Below, in pieces: positions 1 through 8,416 of a stretch of 64,000 bases of DNA (positions are counted from its first letter, which is position 1; the number at the start of each line of letters is the position of its first letter). This DNA comes from CAWIHA01 sp963835855 (GTDB lineage: Bacteria; Acidobacteriota; Terriglobia; Bryobacterales; Bryobacteraceae): positions 15,176-79,175 of the forward strand of contig CAWIHA010000011.1 of the NCBI GenBank assembly GCA_963835855.1. Direction: 5' to 3'. The notes beneath the pieces were generated by a model. The model searched no databases, had not been told where the DNA came from, and saw only the letters and a list, made by a program, of their open reading frames with translations. The translations under genes and the position numbers were made by a program.

Positions 1-222
1 TGCACTGGCGCCCACGGCACGTCCCGGGCCAGCGAGGGCGCCAAGAATAAAGATCCGTTTCAGCTCTATAAGCCCGCGCTCAAAATCTCAGGAGTCGAGC
101 CGGTTGGCAATTACGCGATTCGCTTCGAATGGAACGACGGACACAATACCGGCATTTATTCCTATGAGCATCTCCGCGCAATCTGCCCCTGTCCGGAGTG
201 CCGCAAGGCGCGCCCCGCGTAG
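1..222 (+). CDS. DUF971-domain protein, C-terminal part
   Basis: The window opens inside this gene; 73 residues and the TAG stop are visible. The reading frame carries a DUF971 (gamma-butyrobetaine hydroxylase N-terminal-like) signature: a YxIRFEWNDGHNTGIYS stretch followed by YEHLRAICPCPECR near the C-terminus. In this family the Cys residues of CPCPEC and an upstream His bind zinc. Stand-alone DUF971 proteins are small and are often found near Fe-S or Mrp/ApbC genes, but the upstream neighbour lies outside the window. The 5' end is missing, so the start and full length are unknown. The molecular role is not established for the family. Confidence 0.8.
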   Translation, partial: CTGAHGTSRASEGAKNKDPFQLYKPALKISGVEPVGNYAIRFEWNDGHNTGIYSYEHLRAICPCPECRKARPA

Positions 223-307
223 CGGCCTGTGGCCAGCTCTCCACACATTGAAAAGCCCCTAACGGCGGTGTGCCGATGCAGGCCGTGAACCCCGGCGTAT
301 TTCGCGC

Positions 308-1330
308 TTACAGAAGCCGGAAGTTCACTTCCACGTTCGCCAGTACGGCCACCGGGCGCCCGTCTTTCCTGCCCGGCTGGAAGCGCCACTTCTGCACAGC
401 TTCGATGGCCTTCTCATCGAGGCCGAGGCCGAGCGGACGGACCACCTTGAAGTTCGTCGGCAGCCCACGCTCGTCCACGATGATCGAAATCACCACCGTG
501 CCCTGGAACTTCGCCTTGCGCGCCTCTTCGGAGTACTCCGGCTCAACCTTATAGATCAGAGTTGGCGCAGATACGCCGCCGCCCACGCGGAATACGCCGC
601 CTCCGAAGCCTCCGCCCTCGCCGGGCCCGAAGCCCGGACCTCTGCCGGGGCCGACGCCCCCGCCGCTGCCCGAACCGATGCCGCCGCCGGAACCGGGCCC
701 GTTCGAGGGAGGCCCGATTTTGCCAAAAGGATCGCCGTACTGCGACATGTTGACGTTCGGAATCGGCATGTTGGCTTGCGCAATGATCGTCGGGTCCATG
801 ATCAGCTTCGGATTCGGATTGTTGACCACCGCCATCGGCGGCGTGAACTGCCGCGGCGCAACCCGGGGCAGGCGCCCTTTGCTCGCCGGGAGAGGCGAGC
901 GGTCGCCACCGCCGCCGCCACCGGCGGCCCTTGCCGCCTGCGGCGCCATATCCGGCTGGTAGGGCGCAATGTCAAGCGGAGCGACAATCGAGACTGCCTG
1001 TTTCACTGCCTGCTGGACCCCGTGGTTGCTCGCCACCGTGAACAGTAGCACCACTACGCAGACGTGAACGAGCGTCGAAGAGACACTTGCCTGCTTCCCG
1101 TAGCGGTACTCGCCCCAAATGCTCTTCACTGCGACGGGCTTCGAAGTCACCTCCAGGGGCGGAAGTTTAGGCGGGTGAATGAACTCTTTCACGTTGCGGA
1201 AGAAAGAGCGATACCACGGCTCTTCCACTTCGGCGACCAGTAGCCGGTTCAGGTGTTCGTCCGCGGCGTCGTGGCCGGGAGCCACACCGCCGCCCTTGGG
1301 AGGCTGTGGGATCGTTTCTTGACCTTGCAT
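308..1330 (-). CDS. TonB-family energy-transducer-like protein
   Basis: A 340-residue protein in TonB layout. It has a cytosolic N-terminal stretch of about 85 residues, one membrane segment (VHVCVVVLLFTVAS), and a long periplasmic linker rich in Pro and Gly, including an almost pure Gly/Ser/Pro run. The last 80 residues form a TonB C-terminal domain (APTLIYKVEPEYSEEARKAKFQGTV...FQPGRKDGRPV). TonB-type domains pass proton-motive energy from ExbB/ExbD to outer-membrane receptors; neither ExbB nor ExbD is in the window. The long pre-membrane extension is typical of acidobacterial members. I chose the ATG at 1330; a longer frame from a TTG at 1402 is possible but adds a basic stretch with no family match. 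Whether it is a true TonB or a paralogue with another partner cannot be told. Confidence 0.8.
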   Translation of the reverse strand: MQGQETIPQPPKGGGVAPGHDAADEHLNRLLVAEVEEPWYRSFFRNVKEFIHPPKLPPLEVTSKPVAVKSIWGEYRYGKQASVSSTLVHVCVVVLLFTVASNHGVQQAVKQAVSIVAPLDIAPYQPDMAPQAARAAGGGGGGDRSPLPASKGRLPRVAPRQFTPPMAVVNNPNPKLIMDPTIIAQANMPIPNVNMSQYGDPFGKIGPPSNGPGSGGGIGSGSGGGVGPGRGPGFGPGEGGGFGGGVFRVGGGVSAPTLIYKVEPEYSEEARKAKFQGTVVISIIVDERGLPTNFKVVRPLGLGLDEKAIEAVQKWRFQPGRKDGRPVAVLANVEVNFRLL

Positions 1331-1564
1331 GCTTAATCTTGGGACGCTCCGCCTCTCTAGCCGCCAGGGCTGCGAGAGCCTACGCTTCTCCCTCCCCCCC
1401 AATAGATGATTTCAGCCGGACAACAGTTACACGTTTTGAAATCTGGGCGGGTTCTTTTCTACTCCAAAGTGTATCACATCCCGCCCCGGCCACCCCCCGG
1501 CATCAGAAACGCTGTTGCAGGTCTACACGGTTTTCGGGATGCCGCCGGCCTACCCCAGCCCTGG

Positions 1565-2188
1565 CTACAACTCCAGAAAACCACGCACACCCTCCCAAAT
1601 CGTTTCCAGCGAGGAAAGCAATTGGTGGTCCGAATGCACGAGCTCCAGCCGCACATTCGGCCGCAACCGCGCAAATTGCTCTGAAAGGGCGTACGGCACC
1701 ACCGTATCTTCCGTCCCGTGATAAATGAGCACCGGCTGGGTGGTCTCCGGATACGCTTCGTACCGGAGGCCGTCCTCAATCAGGCCGTAGCTCACGCGCG
1801 CCACCCGGCCCTCGCCGTGATGGAAGACCGGCAGGTAGCCGGTGCGCCGCCAACCCTCGATCTCCTCTTCCCCGAAGGCCTCCGCCCACCGCCCGGCGAA
1901 ACCGAACGCCGGAGCGAGCAACACCATTCGGGCCACTTCCGCATGGCGGGCCGCGTACAGCGCCGCGATGTACCCGCCCATGCTCGAGCCGATCAATGTG
2001 ACCGGATCACCGGAGGCCAGCCGTTCCACCTGGGCGAGCTGGCGGCTGATGGTGAGGTGCTCAAAGTCGCCGCCAGCCAGGTCGGGGATGTCCAAAGCCA
2101 CCCCGCAACTCCGCAGGCGCTCACTAAGATACTGTGCTTTCTTCGACGCAGGGCTGGAAGCGAACCCGTGCAGGTAGAGGACCCGCAT
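1565..2188 (-). CDS. YqiA-like alpha/beta hydrolase (esterase)
   Basis: 207 residues, the usual length for the YqiA/UPF0227 esterase family. The N-terminus MRVLYLHGFASSPASKKAQ is the family's oxyanion-loop HG motif. The nucleophile elbow is GSSMGG, the acid is in YHGTEDTVVP and the catalytic His is in VHSDHQL near the C-terminus, so the triad looks complete. These enzymes cleave short acyl esters or thioesters in the cytoplasm; the natural substrate is unknown. The gene starts directly after the stop of the frameshifted secreted protein on the same strand, so the two are probably co-transcribed. Confidence 0.85.
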   Translation of the reverse strand: MRVLYLHGFASSPASKKAQYLSERLRSCGVALDIPDLAGGDFEHLTISRQLAQVERLASGDPVTLIGSSMGGYIAALYAARHAEVARMVLLAPAFGFAGRWAEAFGEEEIEGWRRTGYLPVFHHGEGRVARVSYGLIEDGLRYEAYPETTQPVLIYHGTEDTVVPYALSEQFARLRPNVRLELVHSDHQLLSSLETIWEGVRGFLEL

Positions 2189-3119
2189 CTATTTCGGGGC
2201 TTTCTTGGGAGCCACGGGTGCGGCCGGCGGCGCCGGCTCTTCCTCGAACTTGATCTGGGTATCGGTCTCGAACATCCGGAACGGCGAATAGTGGAACACG
2301 TCCTCCACCATCAGCTCCGCGCCTGCGTATTTCCGGTTAACCACCGCCACGGGCACCACGAGGCCATGCGGGCTCATCGTGTAATCGACGGTTGTTTCGT
2401 CGCGAATCGAGATTTGGCCCTCTTTCCAGGCCGAGTTCAGCACGATCCGGAGCGGCAGCGAATCGGAGACTCCGCACCCAAAGCTGCCCCCGTAGCGGCA
2501 GGTGCTCCGCATTCCGCTTTTCGACAACCAGCAGAGAGGCCGCGCCGCCGCGCTGCTCGAAGTCGAAGACGCTCGCGGCCTCGGCGCCGATCTGCCCCGG
2601 GCCCGTATAGTGGAAAGAATAGTCGTCCAGCCGCTGCCGCGTAAAAAGCAGAATCACTTGGCCGAAATCGACTTCCCCGCCGGTGAGTCCACGCTTCTCA
2701 AAGGTGGCCAGCATGCGCGCTTTCAGGCGATCATCCTCGGAGCGCAGGCCGCGAACCAGCGCCTGCCTGGCCTCTGCTTCGCCGGTGACCCGGCGCCCAT
2801 CCACCGAGACCACTTGCCGGAACTCCCGCGGCACCATCGGCGAATCCTGTAAAGTGGAGAAGCCGTACACGGACACCAGTTCGCGCGTGCGATACTCTGG
2901 TTTGGGAGGCTCGAGACCGGTAACTCCGGGCCGCGGACGGAAGCGCCGTCGCGGTTTACGCACTCGTTGAACCAGGGTCTCGTCGGCTACGGTTTTCGGG
3001 GCCAGCGTCCGAAAAACCTCCGCTTCTTCGGAGACCCGGGCCAGAGCTCGTGTGAGCTGCTCGTCCGGGGCGCCGAGAGCAGCCGCCGAAGCGAAGAGCA
3101 CCAAGGCTGCGATGGGCAT
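2189..3119 (-). pseudogene. Secreted hypothetical protein interrupted by a one-base frameshift
   Basis: Two overlapping frames on the minus strand make one protein of about 309 residues. The first part (ATG at 3119) begins with a signal peptide (MPIAALVLFASAAALGA). It runs through a helical region to VEKRNAEHLPLRGQLWVR, near 2480. From there the coherent sequence continues in the +1 frame (SDSLPLRIVLNSAWKEGQI) and ends at 2189 with a Pro/Ala/Lys tail. The span of 931 bases becomes an exact codon multiple if one base is removed; the GGGGG run near 2488-2492 is an obvious slip site. Either the gene is truly broken or this is a sequencing or assembly error. The function is not recognised. It lies in line with the YqiA-like gene. 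Confidence 0.7.
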
Positions 3120-3219
3120 AGCCCGATTGTAGAATACTGGCGCTGGCCACGCCCGGGGCACCGGGGGCGGATTTTGCTCTGTTCGGCGGCAGGCTGGCGG
3201 CGCGGTCTCAAAACGGCAG

Positions 3220-3248
3220 TTGCGGTGAGGCGAGATCATCGCTAGAAT
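3220..3248 (+). promoter_or_regulatory. Sigma-70-type promoter for acpP-fabF
   Basis: TTGCGG (3220-3225) and TAGAAT (3243-3248) are separated by 17 bases, and the acpP ATG lies about 30 bases further on behind a good GGAGG Shine-Dalgarno (3271-3275). The match and spacing are good, but only from sequence. Confidence 0.55.
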
Positions 3249-3278
3249 CATTGAGTTTGCAACAGTTCTGGAGGATTC

Positions 3279-3518
3279 ATGTCCGTTGAGCAGAAGGTAA
3301 AGCAGATTATTGTCGAGCAGCTCGGGGTGGACGAGAACCAAGTGGATAACACCGCCTCCTTCGTCGACGACCTGGGCGCCGATTCATTGGATATCGTCGA
3401 ACTCATCATGGCGTTCGAGGAAGCTTTCGATCTGGACATCCCCGACGAGGACGCCGAGAAGATCACCACCGTCAAAGACGCGATCGACTACATCGAAGGC
3501 AAGATGGCCAAGAAGTAG
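3279..3518 (+). CDS. acpP: Acyl carrier protein
   Basis: 79 residues, acidic and of standard length. The phosphopantetheine attachment site is the Ser of GADSLDIVEL; the flanking helix-2 sequence is fully conserved. The holo form carries growing acyl chains on a thioester through all steps of type II fatty-acid synthesis in the cytoplasm. GGAGG sits 7-8 bases before the ATG. fabF follows 43 bases downstream on the same strand, the classic acpP-fabF arrangement, so the carrier and its condensing enzyme are made together. Confidence 0.98.
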   Translation: MSVEQKVKQIIVEQLGVDENQVDNTASFVDDLGADSLDIVELIMAFEEAFDLDIPDEDAEKITTVKDAIDYIEGKMAKK

Positions 3519-3561
3519 CCACGGCCTGTCTCATGCTGGTTTCCATTCGAGGAGCGGAGCT

Positions 3562-4818
3562 ATGTCGCGCAGGGTCGCGGTAACGGGCATCGGTCTAGTG
3601 TCGCCGGTTGGCATCGGCACCGAAGAGACTTGGCGAGCCATCTGCGCCGGCCAGAGCGGCATTTCCGGGATCACCGCCTTTGATGCGTCCGCATTCGCCT
3701 GCCGCATCGCGGGCGAGATCAGGAACTTCCAGCCGGAAAACTACGTCGAACGCAAAGAGCTGAAGAAGATGGGGCGCTTCATCCAGTTCGCCATTGCGGC
3801 GACGGATTTCGCCATGGCCTCTTCCGGCTTGCAGATCGACGCGAGCAACGCGGCAAGCGCCGGCGTCTACATCGGCAGCGGCATCGGCGGGTTCGAGGTG
3901 ATCGAGCGGGAGTTCGAGCAGCTTCTGAAGTACGGGCCCAAGCGCATCTCGCCTTTCTTTATTCCCGCCACCATCATCAACCTGGCCTCCGGCTACGTCT
4001 CGATCCGGGTGGGCGCCAAGGGCCCCAATTCTGCGACCGCGACCGCGTGCACAACCAGCGCCCACGCCATCGGCGACTCCTTCCGGTTGATCCAGCGCGG
4101 CGATGCCGACGTGATGATCTGCGGTGGGGCGGAAGCGCCCATCTGCCGCATGGGGATCGGCGGGTTCGCCGCTATGCGCGCTCTCTCGACGCGCAACGAC
4201 GAGCCCCAGAGGGCCAGCCGTCCCTGGGACAAATGCCGCGACGGCTTTGTCGTAGGCGAGGGAGCGGGAATCGTGATCCTGGAGGAATTGGAGATGGCAC
4301 GGCGGCGCGGCGCGCCCATCCTGGCTGAGGTGGCTGGCTACGCCATGGGCGGAGACGCTCACCACATCACCGCGCCCGCCGACGACGGGGACGGAGCCAT
4401 CCGCGTCATGCGCAAGGCGCTCCAGGACGCCCGGATCGAGCCCTCCCAGATCGACTACATCAATGCGCACGGCACCTCGACCGACGTCGGCGACCGCGTC
4501 GAGACCATCGCCATCAAGCAGTGCTTCGGCGAACACGCCTACAAGATCGCTGTCAGCTCCACAAAGTCGATGACCGGCCACCTGCTGGGCGGCTCGGGCG
4601 GCCTCGAAGCCGGCATCACCGTGCTCGCCATCCGCGACCAGATCGCGCCTCCCACCATCAACTACGAAGTCCCCGACCCCGATTGCGACCTCGATTACGT
4701 GCCTAACCGCGCCCGGCCCATGCGAATTGAGTATGCGCTCTCCAATTCGTTCGGCTTCGGCGGCACTAACGGCTGCCTCATTTTCAAGCGCTACACGGGA
4801 TTGCGCCGCTCTTCATGA
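3562..4818 (+). CDS. fabF: 3-oxoacyl-ACP synthase II
   Basis: 418 residues, full length for KAS II. It has the thiolase-fold Cys-His-His triad: Cys in TATACTTSAHAIGDS, His in NAHGTSTDVGD and His in KSMTGHLLGG, plus the GFGGTN glycine loop at the C-terminus. It performs the Claisen condensation of malonyl-ACP with acyl-ACP and is the elongating synthase of fatty-acid synthesis. I chose the ATG at 3562 because it is preceded by AGGAGCGGAG and starts with the family's MSRRVAVTGIG; a longer open frame upstream overlaps acpP and is a shadow. Confidence 0.97.
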   Translation: MSRRVAVTGIGLVSPVGIGTEETWRAICAGQSGISGITAFDASAFACRIAGEIRNFQPENYVERKELKKMGRFIQFAIAATDFAMASSGLQIDASNAASAGVYIGSGIGGFEVIEREFEQLLKYGPKRISPFFIPATIINLASGYVSIRVGAKGPNSATATACTTSAHAIGDSFRLIQRGDADVMICGGAEAPICRMGIGGFAAMRALSTRNDEPQRASRPWDKCRDGFVVGEGAGIVILEELEMARRRGAPILAEVAGYAMGGDAHHITAPADDGDGAIRVMRKALQDARIEPSQIDYINAHGTSTDVGDRVETIAIKQCFGEHAYKIAVSSTKSMTGHLLGGSGGLEAGITVLAIRDQIAPPTINYEVPDPDCDLDYVPNRARPMRIEYALSNSFGFGGTNGCLIFKRYTGLRRSS

Positions 4819-4873
4819 CATCCGCTCCCACAACTCCATCAAATCAAGCCTGTGACTGTTCCGGGTGCAGCCG

Positions 4874-5518
4874 CTACTTACCTAACAGGTACCGCGGACC
4901 GACGAAAAAGTGTTCGCTGATCGCATCGGGCACGGTTAGGAACAGGCAAAAAGCGACCAGCCCATGCGCGAGCCCCAGCACGTAAAGACTGCGGTGCCTG
5001 AGATACACCCGCGTGCAAACGTAACCTCCGGCGAGCGCGACCAGCATCAGAAACCAGTTCGGCAGGTGTGCGATAGAGAACAGGATCGCCGCGACGAGCG
5101 GCGCGAACCGGTTTCTCTCGACGCCCGAGTGTTCGAGGAAACGGTTCACGAAGTAACCGTTAAGTAAATATTGCTGGCACAGGCCCCAAGCTATGTACGC
5201 AAGGACGCCGTCGACGGCTTCGAGCGCGCTGATCTTCCGCAACGTGCCGAAAAACACGCCCATGCCCAGGAGCGCCAAAACGATCACGACGGCCCAGGGA
5301 ATTACGCTAGCGAACGCCCGCCGGAACTCGCTCCAGCCGAACCCGATCCAGCGCGCGCCCTCGCCGTGCAGGAAATGCGTTCCAGCCACGAACCCGAGGA
5401 TCACCACACCGAGCCACGGCTGATCGAAGCGCAGCCGCCAGATATAGATCATGATGAGCAGAAATACGCCGCCAGCCTCGATCAGCGAACTCCATCTCCG
5501 CTTCGTGCCCCTTTGCAT
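4874..5518 (-). CDS. CPBP-family membrane protein with degenerate active site
   Basis: About 214 residues with several hydrophobic segments and the general CPBP (CAAX protease and bacteriocin-processing, Abi) layout: a first motif, then HLPNW and a later GLAHG. The first motif, normally EExxxR, reads QQYLLNGYFVNR here, so both metal-polarising glutamates are Gln. The histidine motifs look kept. It may therefore be inactive as a protease. The ATG (5516-5518) overlaps the TAA of the upstream CPBP gene (TAATG), indicating translational coupling. A longer open frame upstream has no hydrophobic or family character and was dropped. Confidence 0.7.
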   Translation of the reverse strand: MQRGTKRRWSSLIEAGGVFLLIMIYIWRLRFDQPWLGVVILGFVAGTHFLHGEGARWIGFGWSEFRRAFASVIPWAVVIVLALLGMGVFFGTLRKISALEAVDGVLAYIAWGLCQQYLLNGYFVNRFLEHSGVERNRFAPLVAAILFSIAHLPNWFLMLVALAGGYVCTRVYLRHRSLYVLGLAHGLVAFCLFLTVPDAISEHFFVGPRYLLGK

Positions 5519-6417
5519 TAGAGGAAGAATGTGTGCCGCAGCGCATTGATGAGCGCATGCAGGCCGGCGGAAGAAAGAATTGTGGACGATTTCCAGAACA
5601 CCCCGCCGAAAACGAATCCGGCGATGCTGGCGATGATCGTGTAGCGCCAGTTTGGCAGAGGGCCCGGCGGATTGTCCAGATGGGACGCGCCGAAAACCAG
5701 CGCGGCCGCGAGCAGGGTTTTGTGGTTGAAACCGAAATTCTGCATCAGCCAGTTCTGGATCAGCGCCCGGAAGAGTATTTCTTCGGGCAGCGCGACGCCG
5801 AGCAGTGTCTTGAACCACAGGATTCCGAAAGCGCCGGCGCGGAACGGCACTGGCATGCGGAACGGGCCCATGAATCCCAGCGCGAGCCCGAGCGCAATCA
5901 GTGGCGGTGCGGCGAGCGCGAAACCGATCAGCGGATTCGTGAGGTCCGAAAGCCTCCGCGGCAGGTTGTATTTCATCCCCTTCAGGTCGCGGAAGATCAG
6001 GAACAGGAACAGGGCTAGCATGACCGCGGCGCTATGGGCGGCAACGCCCACCGGCCCCCAGACACGTTCCGGAATTAATTGCTTTCCCGCGTTGAATTCG
6101 ATGGGAAGCCAGAGCGATAGCATGGCCGCGAGGTCGAGCAAAGCGCATTTACGCGCGCCAAGGCTGTCAGCCCGGCCACGCCTGTCGGGGCCGTTCACAA
6201 ATACCAGCGCGGTTGGCAGGAGCGTGTAAGCGGCGACGAGCATGATAAACACTGTGCTCCAGGCGTCGCGGGCCGCGAGAATCGCGGCCACGAGCGCGGT
6301 CGTGAGCATGGGAATGACGAAGATCCGCCGCGGCGCGCGATGGAACCAGGCCTTGAGGCGCGCCTGCACCGGGTAAGCGAATAACGCCAACTCGATGACC
6401 ATGAAGAAAGCGGTCAC
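5518..6417 (-). CDS. CPBP-family intramembrane glutamic endopeptidase
   Basis: About 299 residues, multi-pass. The CPBP core is intact: ALPEEILFRALIQNW (motif 1, EExxxR), FGASHLDN (motif 2) and GLHALIN (motif 3). Relatives are Rce1-like membrane proteases acting on prenylated or peptide substrates; the substrate here is unknown. The start is set at GTG 6417, which overlaps the TGA of the aldehyde dehydrogenase gene (GTGA); an ATG at 6402 (MVIELALF) is also possible. The downstream gene is a second CPBP protein with a mutated motif 1, so the pair looks like a duplication followed by divergence. Confidence 0.8.
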   Translation of the reverse strand: MTAFFMVIELALFAYPVQARLKAWFHRAPRRIFVIPMLTTALVAAILAARDAWSTVFIMLVAAYTLLPTALVFVNGPDRRGRADSLGARKCALLDLAAMLSLWLPIEFNAGKQLIPERVWGPVGVAAHSAAVMLALFLFLIFRDLKGMKYNLPRRLSDLTNPLIGFALAAPPLIALGLALGFMGPFRMPVPFRAGAFGILWFKTLLGVALPEEILFRALIQNWLMQNFGFNHKTLLAAALVFGASHLDNPPGPLPNWRYTIIASIAGFVFGGVFWKSSTILSSAGLHALINALRHTFFL

Positions 6418-7793
6418 AAGGCTTTGCCCTCGTTGATCCACACGGTCTTGATATTCACAAACTCGCGGATGCCGTAGACACCGAGCTCGCGTCCGTAGCC
6501 GGAATGTTTCACGCCCCCGAAGGGCAGCCGCGGGTCCGACGCCACCATGCCGTTGACGAAGACTAAGCCGGCCTCGAGGCCGTCGATCGCGCGCCCGCGC
6601 TCCGCCTCGTCGTTGGTCCAAACAGCCGATCCAAGTCCAAACGCGGTCGCGTTGGCCAGTTGGATCGCCTCGTCGATATTGCGCACACGGAATAGCGATG
6701 CGACCGGCCCGAACAGCTCTTCTGAGTACGCAGGCGCGTCTTCGGGAACGCTGGTGAGGACCGTCGGAGCGTAATAGTTACCTGGGCCATCCAGGCGCTT
6801 GCCGCCGGTCAGGATGCGCGCGCCGGCTTCCACCGAGCGCCGCACCTGATCCTCGAGAGTTTCTAGAATTTGCGGCGTTGCGAGCGGCCCCAGTTGGGTG
6901 TCTTCCTCGATCGGATCGCCGATCTTGACCGCTTCCATCGCCCGCACGAAGTGCCGCTCGAACTCATCCGCAATGGACTCGGCAAGGATGAAGCGCTTAG
7001 CCGCGATGCAGGACTGTCCGTTGTTGACGAGACGCGCGGCGACGGCGGTCTTGACCGCGGCGTCGAGACCGGTGCTCGGCATCACGATGAAAGGATCGCT
7101 GCCGCCCAGCTCGAGAACAGTCTTCTTGATGTGCCGGCCGGCCTGGCTGGCCACCTGGCTGCCGGCCGGCTCGCTGCCGGTCAGGGTGACGGCCGCAATG
7201 CGCGGGTCGTCGAGTACGCGCGCGACCTCACCGACGCCGATCAGCAACGTCTGAAAGGCGCCCTCGGGAAAGCTGGCGCGGCGAAAGATTTCTTCAATCG
7301 CGAGCGCGCACTGTGGCACGTTCGAGGCGTGCTTGAGCAGCCCGATGTTGCCGGCCATCAGAGCGGGCGCGGCGAAGCGGAACACCTGCCAGAACGGAAA
7401 ATTCCAGGGCATGATGGCAAGCACCGGTCCGATGGGCTGGTAGTGGATATAGCTCAGGCCGGCGTGGGTCTTGACCTTTTCGTCGGCCAGCAGGCGCTCC
7501 GCGTTTTCAGCGTAATAGCGGCATGCCCAAGCGCATTTCACCGCCTCCTCGCGCGCCGAACGCAGGGTCTTGCCCATCTCTGCGGTCATGATGCGGCCGA
7601 AATGGTCTTGGTCCTGCTCGAGGATCTTCGCGGCGCGGAGCATCCGTTCCGCACGCTCAGCGAAAGGCATGCGCCGGCAGGAGGGGAACGTGGCGGCGGC
7701 GCGCGCCAACTTCTGCTCAATTTGATTTTCGGTGAGCGGCTCAAAGGAGCGCAGAGTCTGGCCTGTGGCGGGGTTGATGCTGTGGATGGTCAT
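6414..7793 (-). CDS. NAD(P)-dependent aldehyde dehydrogenase, succinate-semialdehyde dehydrogenase type
   Basis: 459 residues, typical ALDH length. Visible are MPWNFPFWQ (cofactor cleft), LELGGSDPFIV (general-base Glu) and NNGQSCIAAKR with the catalytic Cys. The C-terminal YGRELG...FVNIKTVW is typical of the short SSADH group. It oxidises an aldehyde to the acid, most probably succinate semialdehyde, in the cytoplasm. The exact substrate and NAD/NADP preference cannot be read from sequence. First gene of an operon with two CPBP proteins, with which it overlaps by four bases. Confidence 0.85.
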   Translation of the reverse strand: MTIHSINPATGQTLRSFEPLTENQIEQKLARAAATFPSCRRMPFAERAERMLRAAKILEQDQDHFGRIMTAEMGKTLRSAREEAVKCAWACRYYAENAERLLADEKVKTHAGLSYIHYQPIGPVLAIMPWNFPFWQVFRFAAPALMAGNIGLLKHASNVPQCALAIEEIFRRASFPEGAFQTLLIGVGEVARVLDDPRIAAVTLTGSEPAGSQVASQAGRHIKKTVLELGGSDPFIVMPSTGLDAAVKTAVAARLVNNGQSCIAAKRFILAESIADEFERHFVRAMEAVKIGDPIEEDTQLGPLATPQILETLEDQVRRSVEAGARILTGGKRLDGPGNYYAPTVLTSVPEDAPAYSEELFGPVASLFRVRNIDEAIQLANATAFGLGSAVWTNDEAERGRAIDGLEAGLVFVNGMVASDPRLPFGGVKHSGYGRELGVYGIREFVNIKTVWINEGKAL

Positions 7794-7938
7794 ATTTTCA
7801 TTCTGATCTTCGAGCGGGCGGGAGTGGGGTAAGGCGAGTTTCCACCCCAGCCCAGGTGTTTACCTGATGCAACCAGGCGGCGCCGCGGCAGATAAGCATA
7901 AGTGTGGAGCGCTCTTTTTGTCAAGGAGGAGGTTTCCC

Positions 7939-8364
7939 CTGAACCATCCGGCTAAGATCCTGTTATTCGTTGGCGCAAGCCGTGAAGACTCCCATACGGT
8001 GACGCGAATTTTCCGGGACTCCCATTGGGAACTCGACTTTGTGCCCACGTGCGAAGAGGCGATCGGTTTTATCGGGCGGAAAGCCGCATCGGTGGTGATC
8101 TCCGAGTGCAATTTGCCGGATGGCACCTGGAAGGACGTACTCGACGGGCTGACGCGGTCGCCGAACCCGCCACTCTTGATTGTGGCCGCGCACGCCGCCG
8201 ACGACCGGCTCTGGGCGGAGGTCCTGAACCTGGGGGGCTGCGACGTTCTGGCCAAGCCATTTGAAGCCAAAGAAGTAGTCTGGTCCGTGAGCAGCGCCTG
8301 GAACGAGTGGGAGACCAGGGTGCTCGATCGTCTGAGCGCCCAGCCGCAGCCCGCGCCTGCTTAA
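7939..8364 (+). CDS. Response-regulator receiver-like protein with altered phospho-site
   Basis: A 141-residue single-domain protein with the receiver fold pattern. The phosphoacceptor Asp is replaced by Glu (VVISECNLPDG, Glu56), and the acidic pair at the end of strand 1 reads GASRED instead of a DD pair. The conserved Lys is kept in LAKPF. A Glu at this site can mimic constant phosphorylation, so it may be a fixed-state adaptor. The start is unusual: AAGGAGGAGG (7923-7932) stands a proper distance before an in-frame CTG at 7939, giving MNHPAKILLF. The upstream ATG at 7867 would add 24 residues of unlikely sequence. No kinase gene is adjacent. Confidence 0.65.
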   Translation: MNHPAKILLFVGASREDSHTVTRIFRDSHWELDFVPTCEEAIGFIGRKAASVVISECNLPDGTWKDVLDGLTRSPNPPLLIVAAHAADDRLWAEVLNLGGCDVLAKPFEAKEVVWSVSSAWNEWETRVLDRLSAQPQPAPA

Positions 8365-8416
8365 TGCGCATCACCCCTGGCCCGCTCCCGAGCTGAAATT
8401 GCCGGGCCGGCACGCG

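Noticed and set aside
1718..2644. Long plus-strand frame (308 aa) opposite the YqiA-like gene
   Set aside because: Composition is Arg/Pro/His-rich, typical of an antisense shadow in GC-rich DNA; the minus-strand frames have clear family motifs.
3595..4581. 328-aa minus-strand frame opposite fabF
   Set aside because: fabF is unambiguous with all catalytic residues; the other strand is Gly/Asp/Val-rich noise.
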